Source: Vicia villosa (lineage: Eukaryota > Streptophyta > Magnoliopsida > Fabales > Fabaceae). From it: a stretch of 64,000 nt of DNA. The translations under genes and the position numbers were made by a program. The stretch is from positions 35,732,655 through 35,796,654 of the forward strand of contig NC_081183.1 of assembly GCF_029867415.1 (NCBI RefSeq), given 5' to 3'. The notes beneath the pieces are model-generated. The model had not been told where the DNA came from. It searched no databases and was given only the letters and a program-made list of their open reading frames with translations. Positions 46,661 to 58,450 of this stretch are shown in pieces. Position 1 is the stretch's first letter, and the number at the start of each line of letters is the position of its first letter.

Positions 46661-48880
46661 CTTGCTTGTTAGAGTTGATAAGTTTATTTGATGAAGTTTT
46701 GGAATGTAAAAGGCTTGTTAGAATGAATCTTCAGCTTGATTATATCTGAGAGGAATACTTGTCGAGGCGGAACCTGAAAACAACGTAGAAATATGCAGTG
46801 TCATGATGCATGTATTATATAGTAATGTATGCAATGTATGAATATGATGTATGACTGATGTTGTTTGGAGTGTTTTGAGAAAACAAATCTCTGTATTGTT
46901 GTGATTCTGATGCCTGGTCTTGTCTTGAAGATAAGCAGTTGGGAATTTATGATTTCTGCTTGGGGATGAAAGCAATTTGAGTGATTGATCTTGATATACC
47001 ATGACTGGGGATAAGAAGGATGAATAAACCTGTTTGAAGAAGAGAAAAGAGTCGGGGAATCAGCAGTGTCGAAGATGTAAAACTCTGTTGGGGATATAAG
47101 TCCTTGTTGGGACGAGAACATTTGAAGATATCTTCTTAATAATTACTTTGTGGGGATATGATCCTGTGAAACCGGCTTTGTGGTAAGACATGGATGTCTT
47201 GAATGTTGCCCCCAGTATTATATTAACTGTCATTCCTGGATTTGTATTGATTGGAAAACTCCAATGAATATTGATCGAAGCGTTGAACATGCCTTGTATA
47301 ACTTTGCCCCAGCTAGTAGAAACTTGAAGAGATTCACCTCGCGAGGAATTTATGAGATGTGCACTATGGGCGAACATGCCTTTAGTAATCATGGGCCCAG
47401 GACAATGCCCCATGTTGACTGGAAAATAGCTTCAGATCTGTTTGGATGCATGCCTCTGATTGTTCCGGCATGCTTGAGAGATTCTCGGAATCTTGACTTG
47501 ATTGCCCCAGATTGATTGGATAAACCATGTCATGCCCCTTGTATACATAAGAGACATTGCTTATGAATTGGTTTTGTCTGTCGGGATAATTTTCAGTCAT
47601 TAGTTGTACCTTGTGCAAATTCTTTCCGTTGCTAACATTTGAAATTATGTAGCAGAATATGTTTAATAATGTGTTCATGAGAGGTAATGCATATGTCTGT
47701 CTTGAGTTTTTTTGAAAAGCATTAAAACATGAGATGTAAAAGCGTGATATTTGTAAAAACGTGATGTTTGTAAAAACAGGATATCAACTTAACATTTGTA
47801 GTAAACCTTAAGGAGTCGGGATACCCTTTTGGTGCCAGTATGCTTTCGAACTAACCATGCTTCAATTAGGACTTTCAAGGGTTGTAACGTGGCTTGGTTC
47901 ACGGTTTAAGAAACAAAGAATAAAGGCTCAAAGTTTATTTGTACCCACCCCTCTTCGTGATGATCTTCAGTCCTAAGCTCAGTTAATTCAACTTATGCAT
48001 TCAGGTTCCAAGAGACTTTTGGATTTGTACCTTTGATAACGATGATGGTTCACAAGCAGAGAGAACTTTTGAGATGGCAATCACTTCTTCCTTTTGGTAG
48101 TCATAACTTTGAGTTTGTTCAAGAATTTATTGACTTCTTTTTTCATCTTTTTGATATCCCTAACTTTTGCCTGAACTGTCTCTTTTGAGCTTACAGTCAG
48201 CGGGACGCCTTGATTTTTGCCTAAGTCTTTTTTGACTTAGCAGGCTTTTCTTTGTATATATATATTTCATTTTTTCTTTTGAAGATATTGACTGTCTTGT
48301 TTGATGATTGACGAACCATCATTGTATTTTGATTGTCATCCCCAACACTTCTTTGATGTGTGCGGATGAACGCTTGTGATTGAAGCCTTTATCGAAAGGT
48401 GTACTGAATTATTCTCTTAAAATAGAATGCACAGCCAAATTAACTGAGAACTACCCTGCCCCAGGTTATAATCAATGGTTTTAATTAGTACAAGGAAAAA
48501 AACTTCTACTTCTTAGGCTCAAAGGGGTTGACGAAGGATTAACATCCTTATATCTCCACTGTTTAGGAATTGAAACAATGCCTGTACATCGTCAACATAG
48601 TCCGTTCAAAAGCATATTGTATGAAGTTGCGGTATTGTTTTCGTCATCCTCCCTCAAAAGGCTTACAGCTTAGCAGGAGTTGAATAAACACAAAACATAT
48701 GCAAAGTAAATACGTGATTTGAAATGAGTGGTAACGAAATAATGTATTCAAGATAAACATATGCAATGCACTGATGATAATTATTAAAACAGATAAGGTC
48801 TATCATAAGTCGAATGTTTAAACAAACAGAATAGAAATTGCAAACAAAAGTAAATCTAATGATCTAAAACGTTCATCCTT
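46661..48880 (-). other. Non-coding 3' region of Ogre-like element 2 where pol is missing
   Basis: 2.2 kb between the end of gag and the 41-bp array with no protease, RT, RNase H or integrase motif in any frame. The stretches at 47860-48000 and 48450-48600 match element 1 (19060-19190 and 19640-19800). The deletion structure is therefore shared by the two related elements. Confidence 0.7.
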
Positions 48881-50239
48881 CTAGCCACCCATAGTATTAG
48901 CAATCTTGTTGTGATTAGGCATGGGAGCAGTGATCACATTAGGAGTTGCAGGATGGTCGAACTCAATTTCACCAGCGTCGATCATATCTTGGATCTTGTT
49001 CTTCAACGGCCAACAATTCTCTGTGTCATGTCCAATACTATCAGAGTGATAAGCGCATCTTGCATTAGGATTATACTGATGAGATAAGGTGTTGGGCTTC
49101 AGAGGAGGATCCTTTAAAGTAATCAACCCTGCTTTAAGCAACTGTTGTAACGCTTCGGCCAAAGTTATGTTGATCTTTGTGAATTGCCTTTTAGATGCAC
49201 CTTGTTTACGTTGGTTGCCCCTTTGTTGTGTCGGCACTTGATTGGAGGCTAAGGCCGTCCCCACAGTATTAGATTCATTCCTCTCATTGTGCGCTTTCTT
49301 TGAGGTATTAGCATACGTAGCCACTTGAATTTTACCGCTTCGAATACCGCTTTCAACACGTTCCCCAGTCAGTATGAGGTCAGTGAATCCAGATGACGAA
49401 CTTCCCAGCAAATGACTATAGAAGGGGCCAGTCAGTGTATTCATGAACATATCTACCATCTCTCTGTCACCCAAAGAAGGTTTGACTCTTCCAGCTAGAT
49501 CTCTCCATTTCTGAGCATACTCCTTGAAACTTTCCTTAGGTCCCATAGACATGCTTTGTAGTTGCATGCGAGTTGGTGCGAGATCGGAATTATATTGGTA
49601 TTGCTTATAGAAAGCAACAACTAAATCTTCCCAGGTATGGATGTTGGTACTTTCCAGTTGATAGTACCATTCGAGTTGAGTTCCAGATAAGCTTTCCTGA
49701 AAGAAATGGATCCAGAGACTCTTATCAGCAGTGTGAGGCTGAATCTTCCTTACATAAGACCTCAAGTGTAGTTTAGGACAAGAGACTCCATCATACTTAG
49801 CAAAGGCAGGAGTTTTGAATTTCGGAGGAATAACGACCCCAGGAACGAGTCCTAGTTCTTCAAAATCCAGCCCAGGTACTTTCTGAATTTCCACGCTTCT
49901 CAGACGCTCTTCCAATAGCCTATACTTCTCATCAGATTCATCCTCGTCTTGAGGATCCTCTTCTTCGTCGTCACCTTGACCATCAGAGTCCCCATTACCT
50001 TCAGCGTCACCATCATGCTCTTCTTCTTCCTCATCCTTAGGGATTTCAGCTTCTTCAGCTTTCTTAGGACGGCCTCTGAACCTTCTTCCTAAGTTGATCA
50101 CTCCTTTGGGTTTCTGAGTCTTCGTCTTCTTTGTCAGGAGAGCTTTCAGTTCATCTTGCCCCTTGGACAAGTTCAGGATCAAGGCTTGGAATTCAGCATT
50201 CTGAGCCTGGAGATTCTTGACAGATTGTTCGAGATCCAT
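48881..50239 (-). CDS. Ogre/TAT-type gag protein
   Basis: 452 codons, intact, starting MDLEQSVKNLQAQNAEFQ. There is an N-terminal coiled coil (residues about 1-35), a basic RGRPKK stretch and a long acidic Glu/Asp tract (about 65-105). The retrotransposon gag capsid domain follows (about 150-310, with KYDGVSCPKLHLRSYVRKI, WEDLVVAFYKQYQYN and FKEYAQKWRDLAGRV). A C-terminal zinc-finger-like C395-x2-H398-x5-H404-x4-C409 (CAYHSDSIGHDTENC) is present, typical of Ogre/Athila-type gag. It would assemble virus-like particles and package RNA. It is the only protein kept by the element, and its openness fits a young insertion or selection for gag in cis. Confidence 0.9.
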   Translation of the reverse strand: MDLEQSVKNLQAQNAEFQALILNLSKGQDELKALLTKKTKTQKPKGVINLGRRFRGRPKKAEEAEIPKDEEEEEHDGDAEGNGDSDGQGDDEEEDPQDEDESDEKYRLLEERLRSVEIQKVPGLDFEELGLVPGVVIPPKFKTPAFAKYDGVSCPKLHLRSYVRKIQPHTADKSLWIHFFQESLSGTQLEWYYQLESTNIHTWEDLVVAFYKQYQYNSDLAPTRMQLQSMSMGPKESFKEYAQKWRDLAGRVKPSLGDREMVDMFMNTLTGPFYSHLLGSSSSGFTDLILTGERVESGIRSGKIQVATYANTSKKAHNERNESNTVGTALASNQVPTQQRGNQRKQGASKRQFTKINITLAEALQQLLKAGLITLKDPPLKPNTLSHQYNPNARCAYHSDSIGHDTENCWPLKNKIQDMIDAGEIEFDHPATPNVITAPMPNHNKIANTMGG

Positions 50240-51430
50240 CTTTCTTACTGAAATAAACAGCGGAAAGATGAGCCATTTGTTTTTATGAAACCTGTGATGT
50301 AATGTTTATGAATGCAAATGCAGTATTTTCAAGGATCTTTAGGCATTTAGTTAGCAACATTAGAAAATGATTTGGTCGCGTCTTTGTCTGAAGAAATCTG
50401 AATTTTGTCTTTGAACATCTTTCTTTGAGAATCAAGCTCACCATATCGAGTGGGTCATCGCCTCTGATTCGGGAGACTTCTGAATTTGAAGATACATGGC
50501 TAGAGGAAAATAAATCCTCTTGCCCCTTGATAGGTACTGAGTCTTTGAATTGGAAGGCATGCGGCTCAAGGAAAATAAATCCTTTTGCCCCTAGATAGGA
50601 ATTCAGTCCTTGATAAGAGCATCTGAAATAGTGCGCCCTAAATCCCTAAGATCCTTGAAAGGGTTAGTTGATCATGTTATGCTTATGATGTCATGATGTC
50701 ATGATGTTTTGCGAATGCAGTTCATTAGTCATAGTGTGAGATAGTAAGGGAAAACACGTCCTTTTAACAAAACCTGCAAAGAACGAAGGTTAGTAGCAAA
50801 GACAAACAAGTCACACAAGTCACACAATTTTTTAGCTTAAGGCTTGCATGGAGTTTGATCAGGTGTCCTTCCCAAGGGTATTTCTATGGATGAGGAGATT
50901 TCAGCAACGGGTTCTACAAGTTATCCAGAATTGTCAGCCCTTCTAAAGCACCCTCGGACATGATGCATTTGCACCATGCAATGATACTTTGAGAAAGAAC
51001 CTATCTGAATTGTAGCATCGGGTAGCGACTAGTTCTTAACATTTGTCAAGAGTAGTCCCCCCACTACGTTCCTAAAGGCCAGGATGGGTTAAGGGTAACT
51101 AAAGGTCCTTGAGCTCCGGCGCACCCACAGACACATACATAGACCTCCCTCATTTGAGAAAGGTGTGCATATGCTATGGAGTCCTAACTCAAGCGTGAAC
51201 TTCATATTGACTCATCTCCCACATATGTGAAAGAGGTCGCCATGACTATGCCACTCCTAATCTTAAGTGTTCTTGAATCCGGGAATAGGATTCGTCCTTC
51301 AATTTTCCCAAAACAGCCCTGAAAAAATAAAACAAGCAAAACAAACAATAGAAAACAATTAAGTGATTCCTAAACTTTTAAGATAACCCCTCTTTTATCG
51401 AAATTTAATCCCCAGCAGAGTCGCCAGTTC
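50240..51430 (-). other. Leader of Ogre-like element 2 (primer site to gag)
   Basis: The primer-binding site is at 51408-51426 (minus). Two palindromes with an AAATAAA-type loop lie at 50502-50520 (AGAGGAAAATAAATCCTCT) and 50568-50584 (AAGGAAAATAAATCCTT). A short tandem GATGTCATGATGTCATGATG is near 50690. No ORF other than gag downstream. Confidence 0.7.
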
Positions 51431-54400
51431 TGTAATACGGTGAACTGACTTTTTAATCGGAATGTCGCGGTAAGCAAGAGTCGCCACCGACTTTTATTTT
51501 ATCCAAACAAATTCGGAAAGGCAAAAAGAAACAGAAAAAAACCTTTTTAAGAAATCTAAGTTCGGGGGGTAATTTATACAAAGGGAAGGTGTAAGGCACC
51601 CTTTGCATCTATGGTTTTCCATGGGCTCTTAATTGCTTTGCTTGCTCGTTTGTTTTTTAGAAAAAGTAGATGAAAGAGATAGGGACTTTAGCTCGTAAAT
51701 GAGCGTAGCCCTTTTGAAAAATTATGAGAAAGAATATAATGAAAGTTTGAGCATTGCAAGGCAATTAGGGGCAATTACCTTAAACTCAGATGATAGGTCT
51801 CTTTTTAGCCTTTCAGAATGAAAGGGTCTATCCTTGCCATAAGAGGGCAGGAAGCCTTTCGTTTGGAGGTTGAAGGGTCATCGAAACATCCTTTTCCATA
51901 AGACTGTCCCATGCCATAGGAGGGCAGGTAGTCTAAGGTAAGGATCAGAATAAGCCTTATTCGTAGGCAGCCAGAAGATACCTCAGCCTTTTTCTGTAGG
52001 CAACTTCCGAGGGTCGAGGTCATATTTGTGTATCGAAGGCAGCATCATTTAGGGTCGTATGACCTTTACATACCGAGGCAGCATGGCTGAGGTATCCACG
52101 TATTCGAGGGACATGGCTTATTCTGCAAAACAAACATAAAGGCAACAGGCAACAGGCAACAGAGAACAAGGCCACAGAGAGGTTACCCCAAAAGAGTGCG
52201 TGTGTGCAACAATCATGTGGTTCAATTCAGTTATTTATCTTGTAATTAGTGACTCTAATCCAGTTTAAATTTGCACTCCCTAAATTACTAACCACGCAGT
52301 ATATAAAGCAATAAAGGGGAGGGGAAAATGAAACCAGCGGAGGAGAGGGGAATTGTAACCAGCGGGATAAAAACATAAAATAAAATAGATCAGGGTTTAG
52401 GGTGACCAATACTCGTAGCTCTGGCAATGGCAATTCGACGAACCCTGAAAATTGGAAAAGAAAGAATAAACAGAAGGGTGAGTGCATTAACGGTTCGGAG
52501 GCAAAATGGAATTAACCCTAAAATAAAGAATAATTAAATTCAAAATAATAAAATAGGCAACGGTACTTAGCTCTGATTTGATCTGATATGGTTGGCGGGA
52601 AGCCTCGGGGTTGACCTTGAAAAAGGCAAAGGCAGACAGAAAAAGGCGTGAATGTATGGAAATTCTTTTAAATTGGGAGGGTAAAATAAATGATTAAAAG
52701 AATAAAAGGAAAATAATATTATATTAAATATAAAAGAAAAGAAAAAGAAATAATAAAGGAAGTTTAATCGGGACTTAGCTTTGTGAGGGGTGTGGCGCGT
52801 TGTCGGAGGAAAAATCCTGTTGTTAATCCTCACAGTTGGGCACAAAGAAGAAAAATGTTAGTGCATTAACTGATCTAAACCCTAATTGATTACAAACCCT
52901 ATTTTAGCCAAAAGGCGAACAAAATATAAAATGATTTTAAACAAACCCTAAAAGGTTTAACGGAATCGAAAGTTCGATTAAATATAAAATAAATAATTAT
53001 CTAAATAATTATAGGGTTAATCATAATTTTAACTAACTAAATGTATAAGCAAATAATTTTAATATTAAAAGAATATAGGAGAAATCGAGTTTCGATTAAA
53101 TAATAGAAAAGAGTCATATAGAAAATGAAGGATAAATTTAATACTTATTATGTATAAAAACAAATAGAAACTAAGGTAAAAATAATAATAATAAAAGAGA
53201 AATAAAAGAAAAATAAAAATACATAGCTTTGGATCAGATGTGATGCACCCATGAAGGTCTTTGGTGGAGCTGCGTCTTCAGGCCCATAGATCTGGATCTG
53301 AGGTGAACTGATGGTGACGCTGAGAGGAGTACCATGGGGACGTGCTGAGGTCACACGTATTGGATCTTCTTGCAGGTTCAGACAAGAAAATAACTCAAAA
53401 ACAATGTAAGAGGCAGGGATCGAACCCCTGCCCTTACACACGAACAACTTAAGAAACGCCCCTTTGCCACTAGATCACTTTGTTCACGCTGTAAGCATAG
53501 CCACGCATAATAATAATATATCATAAAAAGAAACATTTAAAACTTTGAAAATAAAACGCGCGCCCATACTTCATCCCTGTCCTTCAGTTTTTTTCTGGAA
53601 AATCTTGCAGACCTTTACCCACGGTTTCACGCGTGGCTATAGCACAATCTCGATTAAACCTAAAAATTACGGCAAAAAAATACAAGAAAACAACCCAGAT
53701 TGTATAGACGTGACCTTACGAATCCATTGGGATTATTAGTTTAACCTGAAATTGCTTCTAACCGTAAACCCCCTTTCGAAGGTTATGAACCCTAAAAATG
53801 GCATCTCCTTAAATCGGTGTTCAAACTTCAATTCAGGGACCCAGAAACAACAAACACATCATACCAAACAATATTATATGAATTAAACATGTTTATGGTA
53901 TGTAAATTGAGGCAACCGAATTTTGAAAAATTGAAGCAAACCTTGGCAAATTGGGGACGATTCTGAGTGTTGCGTCCTTGGAGAATGAACGTATAGCCTT
54001 CAGCGACGTCCTATGAACGTTTTAGAATCCCTTAAATGCCTTGAATCGAGATATCAAAAACGAATTTGATTTTTCTTGCACTTTTATGACTCGGTTAAGG
54101 ATCCTTTTGTCTGCAATTCTTGTCCGAATTCCTCCCTTAATGCTGTGAATTGATCAGCTATTTATAAGTGAATAGCCTAGGGCAATAATATTGGCTTGAA
54201 TCTATACGAATCCTTGATTTGCAATTTTAGAAAATTTGATTTGAGATTCTTACTAAACTTGTCCCATACTTGAGTCAATCACTTTTAATTCTAAATTGCA
54301 CCAATTTTGAGTGATTATGAGGCATGATATCTGATTGGATTTTATTGGGAACTAAAACTAAATCAAATCTCTAACATTTCTTTTAATTATTTTGATTTAA

Positions 54401-54537
54401 ATTGTACTTTAAATGAATAAAAATTCATAAAAAAAAATAATAATAAAAATCAACAAATCGTGGGATTGGGTGTAGCCATGTAGCTTGATTTGAATTTGAA
54501 GGAGAGAAATAGTATGGGCAAATTTTGGGGTATGACA
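51431..54537 (-). repeat. 5' LTR of Ogre-like element 2
   Basis: 3107-bp copy of 42508-45614. It carries the second tRNA-like segment (53412-53479) and TATA-like site (54158-54168). It ends at TATGACA, after which the target duplication CATAT (54538-54542) and the remainder of the host LTR follow. Confidence 0.92.
53412..53479 (-). ncRNA. tRNA-derived (SINE-like) segment inside the LTR, copy 2
   Basis: Identical to the segment at 44489-44556, offset by the LTR distance of 8923 bp. Its presence in both LTRs means it was part of the element before this insertion. Confidence 0.6.
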
Positions 54538-54542
54538 CATAT

Positions 54543-55464
54543 ACATATGCATTTTGGTGACGGTCTGGATTGGCAAATTAGCGACGAAGGCTTATGCCTT
54601 GATGCCTCTGTTTAACTGGCAATTGGCGATGGGGGCTGAAGCCCTGGGTACCACATGCATGTGCATTTGATAGAGTCTCATTATATGTGGCATGAGTGTG
54701 ATTTAATTGTGATGTGTTGTGACTTGAGTTGTTGTTGAATTGTGATAATGTCAAGTTGAAATTATAAGTTGTTATACTAATGACGTATTGTGACATGTAT
54801 TGTCTGGGAGATGAGAAATAGTTGTTATAACTATTAATATGTTGTTGTTGATTTTGTTATTATAACTGTTCAGGTTAATTGTTATTATAACTGTTGTCTG
54901 AAAGCTGTAACATGATAATTTTGTATGATTTAATTCTAATATATTATTCATCATGCGTTTGTTTATATTGGTAGATATCTCACCCTTTCTGAATGATGTT
55001 TCCCTACCATGGGAAATTGACAGGTACTCAAGATAGCGGTGAAAGTTTGAAGTGATTTTATGAAGTCTTTAGTTGCTGTTATTCGAGTTGGTGTCTTGCT
55101 CTGATACGTAGCACTCGGGGGGAATAAAACGATTGTTTTATTTATTATTTTGTTTGCTGAATTTTTAAGTGAATTATGTTTTAAATTGCAACTTAAAGTT
55201 ACTATGCAATGATGCTACGACTTGATTTGAATATTTATGAAGTTTGATGATTCCGCTGTGAGTTAATTATTTAATTTGAAACAAAGTGATTTTTGAATAA
55301 TGATTTAATTGTCCGTTTTAAATTCCTGTGCTATGTATTTATATGAAGGCAAATAAGTCGTAACTGTTTTTGAAATGACGAATATGTGATACCTCAAATG
55401 AATGTTGTTTGGAATTTATACTCTGATTTTATTATATTTTTCGGGTAGAATTTGGGGTGTTACA
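54543..55464 (+). repeat. Right LTR of the chromovirus-like element, second part
   Basis: Continues 41408-42507 and together they equal the left LTR in length (2022 bp). Ends GGGGTGTTACA, followed by the target duplication CCGAG. Confidence 0.9.
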
Positions 55465-55469
55465 CCGAG

Positions 55470-56335
55470 CATATCCTATTGGTGTAATTTTTGAAATGGT
55501 AAAGAGGAATGTCAGAAGAGTCTTTGACACTCTCAAAATAGCTCATCAAGGAGGACTCAATGATGTTGCTATGAGAAGATTTTGGGGATTCTTGAGAAGA
55601 CAAGCAGATGCTTATTTTCAAGAACTTCAGGAAATTTGCGTAGAACTTGCTCCTCGACCAAATGGTTTTCTGAGGCAGTCAGAAGATTTCTGGTATACTC
55701 ATCTTGGTGGAAGATTCTGTCTTGAGGAGAGGATGTTTGTTGATGAGCTGCTGGATAACCCTTGCAGAGATATTGTGGTATTGAGACCTCAGTATCCAGT
55801 GCTGCTTGGAGATTTCAGATGGTTGTTTGACTTCTTGAGAGCAAATCCTTCTGAGCAGGATCCTGATATGGTAATCCCAGAAGTTGCTGCTCCTCCAGAA
55901 GTTGAAAGTCCTTCTGCCCCAAGGAATCTAGCTGCCATTCTGCATGCTCTTGAGAATGGAGATTCTGATCTTCCAGCTCCTGTGTACGGAGAAGATGTTC
56001 AAATGGAAGATGCTGATGCTGAAGCGGAAGATCATTCTGCTGAAGAAATTCCTGTTGAGGAAAATCCTTCTGATGATCTCTCTCAGAAGAATGCCATGGA
56101 AGCTATGGTGGTCAATGCTGACCCTCTAAACAGAAGTTGTGAGGCTTCTTCTGGTGAACCCTCTATTATGGCAAGAACTCTAGAGGTCATTCAGAAGAAC
56201 CAGGCTGAGATAGCTTCTTGGATGAACATACAAGAGGAAACAAATGCTGAGTTCCGCTCTTTCATCCAGAGGCAGAATGAGAGTAATTCTGGGATTCAAG
56301 ACATGCTAGCCAAGATTATGTCCAAGCTAGGGTAG
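55470..56335 (+). pseudogene. Sirevirus env-like ORF, second part
   Basis: Picks up the frame of 36366-38475 once the nested element and one target duplication are set aside. Recognisable stretches include VKRNVRRVFDTLKIAHQGG and MRRFWGFLRRQADAYF, then an acidic region and a C-terminal predicted coiled coil (about 56160-56330, EVIQKNQAEIASWM ... FIQRQNES) ending at a TAG at 56333-56335. The ORF end is intact, so apart from the nonsense codon at 36528 and the nested insertion the gene is well preserved. Confidence 0.78.
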
Positions 56336-57329
56336 TCTTAGTGTCTTAGTTGTCTCGTTGTTTCTTGCATCTGTCTTTTTTCATGCATCCTCCATGTACT
56401 TCTTTTGGCAAATCAATGAAATCTATCTTCTTCTCTTCCTTTTTTAATTTGTTTTTCATCTGAATCTTTGTTCTTTTTGATGTTATGACAAAAAGGGGGA
56501 GAAAATGTGATAAATGATCTGATTTATTTTATCAGTTGCTGGGAGAAAGTCTCCACATTTCTAACAAGAACTTGTAAGTTCTGTGTTGTTTAAGTGTTTT
56601 GCAGGATTGAAGAAAATCTTAAAAGCTCAACATAAGAAGCAAAACAATAGGGAAAAGCAATTCTGTAAAGAATATGCTCTGAAGATCTGAAGCAAGCTGA
56701 GTGTTGTGAAGCTTCAAGATCAGAAGCAAGAAGGAAGAATGCTGTGATATTCTGATGATTGAATATACTCTAACTCCTTCTTATTCCTTAAATGTTCTGA
56801 TGCATGTTTTTATATGCTCTAAAACATTAGGTTTTATGCTCTGATTCATATAATATGTTCTGATGCATATTTTATGTTCTGTTCATTCATGCTCTGACTT
56901 TTGTCGTATAGTTTGTTCTGTAACATTTCAGAATGTAGAGATGCTCAGGTGATGCTCTGGTACATTCAACAATGTTCTGATACAATCTAGCATGAAATGA
57001 TCCAAGAAGAAATTCAAGCTCTGAAGCTGTCCTATGGAAGCAAGAAGCAGAAGCTATGAATGTTCTGAAGATCCAAGCATATGTGATCGTCTCGACTGAA
57101 ATGGAAAAATACTCAGGGAAGTCCTTTATTATAAGTTTCTTCCAGTATTTATTTCAGGGGGAGATTATTTATCTCAGGGGGAGATTGTTAATCTCAGGGG
57201 GAGACATATTCACACACTATGTTTATATGCTTATGCAATAACTGTGTAATTGTCTTTAGCCGTCTGACATTCTGATTGCAAATTCATATCATTTATATAT
57301 GTTTTTGTCATCATCAAAAAGGGGGAGAT
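56336..57329 (+). other. Sirevirus 3' region with multiple polypurine tracts
   Basis: AAAAAGGGGGAGAAAATG at about 56490, three CAGGGGGAGA tracts at about 57155, 57176 and 57197, and the final AAAAAGGGGGAGATT at 57316-57329 directly before the LTR. Repeated purine tracts are characteristic of Sireviruses. The rest is rich in GTTCTGATGC / CAGAAG hexamers. No ORF. Confidence 0.8.
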
Positions 57330-58450
57330 TGTTTGAACAAGATTTGTTCTGATCAATATTCTTAGTTTTGATGATAACAATGTATATGAAGTTTGTATGA
57401 GATAATGTGGTACTCTAATACTATGCAATTTCCATTTCAGGAATAATATAAAGAGTATGCAAAAAATCAGCGCAAGAAGCACTGACTCAGAAGGTTCAGA
57501 ATGCAACATCAGAACATGGTCTGGCAAGACATCAGAAGATGGTCAAGCAGAAGCAGAACATGGTCTATGGAAGCATCAGAAGAACTTGAGATCAGAAGCA
57601 GATGCGCTGAAGTTCTCATGGTATCACGCTCAGAAGCATTTCAAGGTCAGAAGACAAGAAGATGCTCTGCACCAAGCTGTATTGACTATGATGATATTCA
57701 AACCTTGTATCTACAAAAGATCAATCAGAATCAAGTACAAGATGGCAGGCTACGCTGACTGACAAAAGGAACGTTAGAAGCTATTAACGGCAACGTCAGT
57801 AGACATAGTGAAAGCAAGGCTCGAGGTAGTTGACAAAAGAGTGAAACATTAAATGCAATGCTGTACGGAATACGCAAAGCATTAAATGCTCCCAACGGTC
57901 ATCTTCTCATACGCCTATAAATCGAAGTTCTGATGAGAAGCTGAATACAAGACTTTATGCAAAAACGCTGAAACGTTGTTCAACTCAAAAGCTCTCATAA
58001 CTTCATCTTCAACCTCACTTATTGCTGTTGTAATATCTTAGTGAGATTAAGCTTAAACTTTAAGAGAAATATCACAGTTGTGATTACAGCTTTTCAGAAG
58101 CATTGTAATAACTCTTAGAATTTGTTTACATTAACTTGTAAAGGACTAGAGTGATCAGGTAGATCAGAATACTCTAGAAAAGTCTTAGAGGGTATCTAAG
58201 CAGATTGTTCCTAGAGTGATCAGGTTGTGATCAGAAGACTCTAGAAGACTTAGAAGTTGTCTAAGTGGAAAACCATTGTAATCTTGTGTGATTAGTGGAT
58301 TAAATCCTCAGTTGAGGTAAATCACCTTGTCAAGGGTGGACTGGAGTAGTTTTGTTAACAACGAACCAGGATAAAAATAATTGTGCAAGTTGTTTTTATC
58401 TTATATGTTTTGAAACTACACTTATTCAAACCCCCCTTTCTAAGTGTTTT
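57330..58450 (+). repeat. 3' LTR of the SIRE-type element
   Basis: Starts TGTTTGAACAAG just after the purine tract. A TATA-like CTATAAATC lies at 57914-57922. The right boundary is judged from the start of foreign (minus-strand copia) sequence near 58450 and is uncertain by a few bases. No 5' LTR partner exists in the window. Confidence 0.72.

Larger units (their letters stand above)
42503..54542 (-). mobile_element. Ogre/TAT-like LTR retrotransposon 2 (gag only, non-autonomous)
   Basis: The element is 42508-54537, flanked by CATAT on both sides; the uninterrupted target is visible in the left LTR of the host element near 39571. The LTRs are 42508-45614 and 51431-54537, each 3107 bp. On the minus strand they begin TGTCATACCCCAAAATTTGCC and end ACCGTATTACA. 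The primer site (51408-51426) reads TGGCGACTCTGCTGGGGAT on the minus strand, tRNA-Arg type. The purine tract is the complement of 45615-45627 (GAACAGGGGCAGC). One 452-codon gag is present and there is no pol. Only about two differences between the LTRs were noticed (42689, 42971), so this is very young and the last insertion of the nest. Confidence 0.9.
38471..55469 (+). mobile_element. Chromovirus-like non-autonomous LTR element with nested Ogre-like element
   Basis: The element is 38476-55464 with a perfect 5-bp target duplication CCGAG (38471-38475 and 55465-55469). The LTRs begin TGTAACACTCGG and end GGGGTGTTACA. The left LTR is 38476-40497 (2022 bp). The right LTR is 41408-42507 plus 54543-55464 (also 2022 bp once the nested element and one CATAT copy are removed). 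A tRNA-Met-type primer site TGGTATCAGAGCAGGT is at 40502, and a purine tract AAGTGGGGGAGAG at 41394-41406. The internal region is only 910 bp and has no coding domain. The TTTTCGAGGACGAAAATAT signature just before the purine tract resembles the 3' end of Tekay/Del chromoviruses. It is probably a deletion derivative moved in trans. Confidence 0.88.
32631..58450 (+). mobile_element. SIRE-type Ty1/copia element, 5'-truncated and internally deleted, with nested elements
   Basis: In order: gag (about 32631-34287), protease-integrase (34355-35941), env-like ORF (36366-38475 plus 55470-56335), a purine-tract-rich 3' region, and the 3' LTR (57330 to about 58450). The env-like ORF after pol and the multiple GGGGGAGA polypurine tracts are hallmarks of the Sirevirus/Maximus lineage. 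The 5' LTR, primer site and leader are absent. Reverse transcriptase and RNase H, which should follow the integrase, are missing. The span includes the 16.99-kb nested element 38476-55464. The host junction on the left is the end of the F-box gene. Confidence 0.82.
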
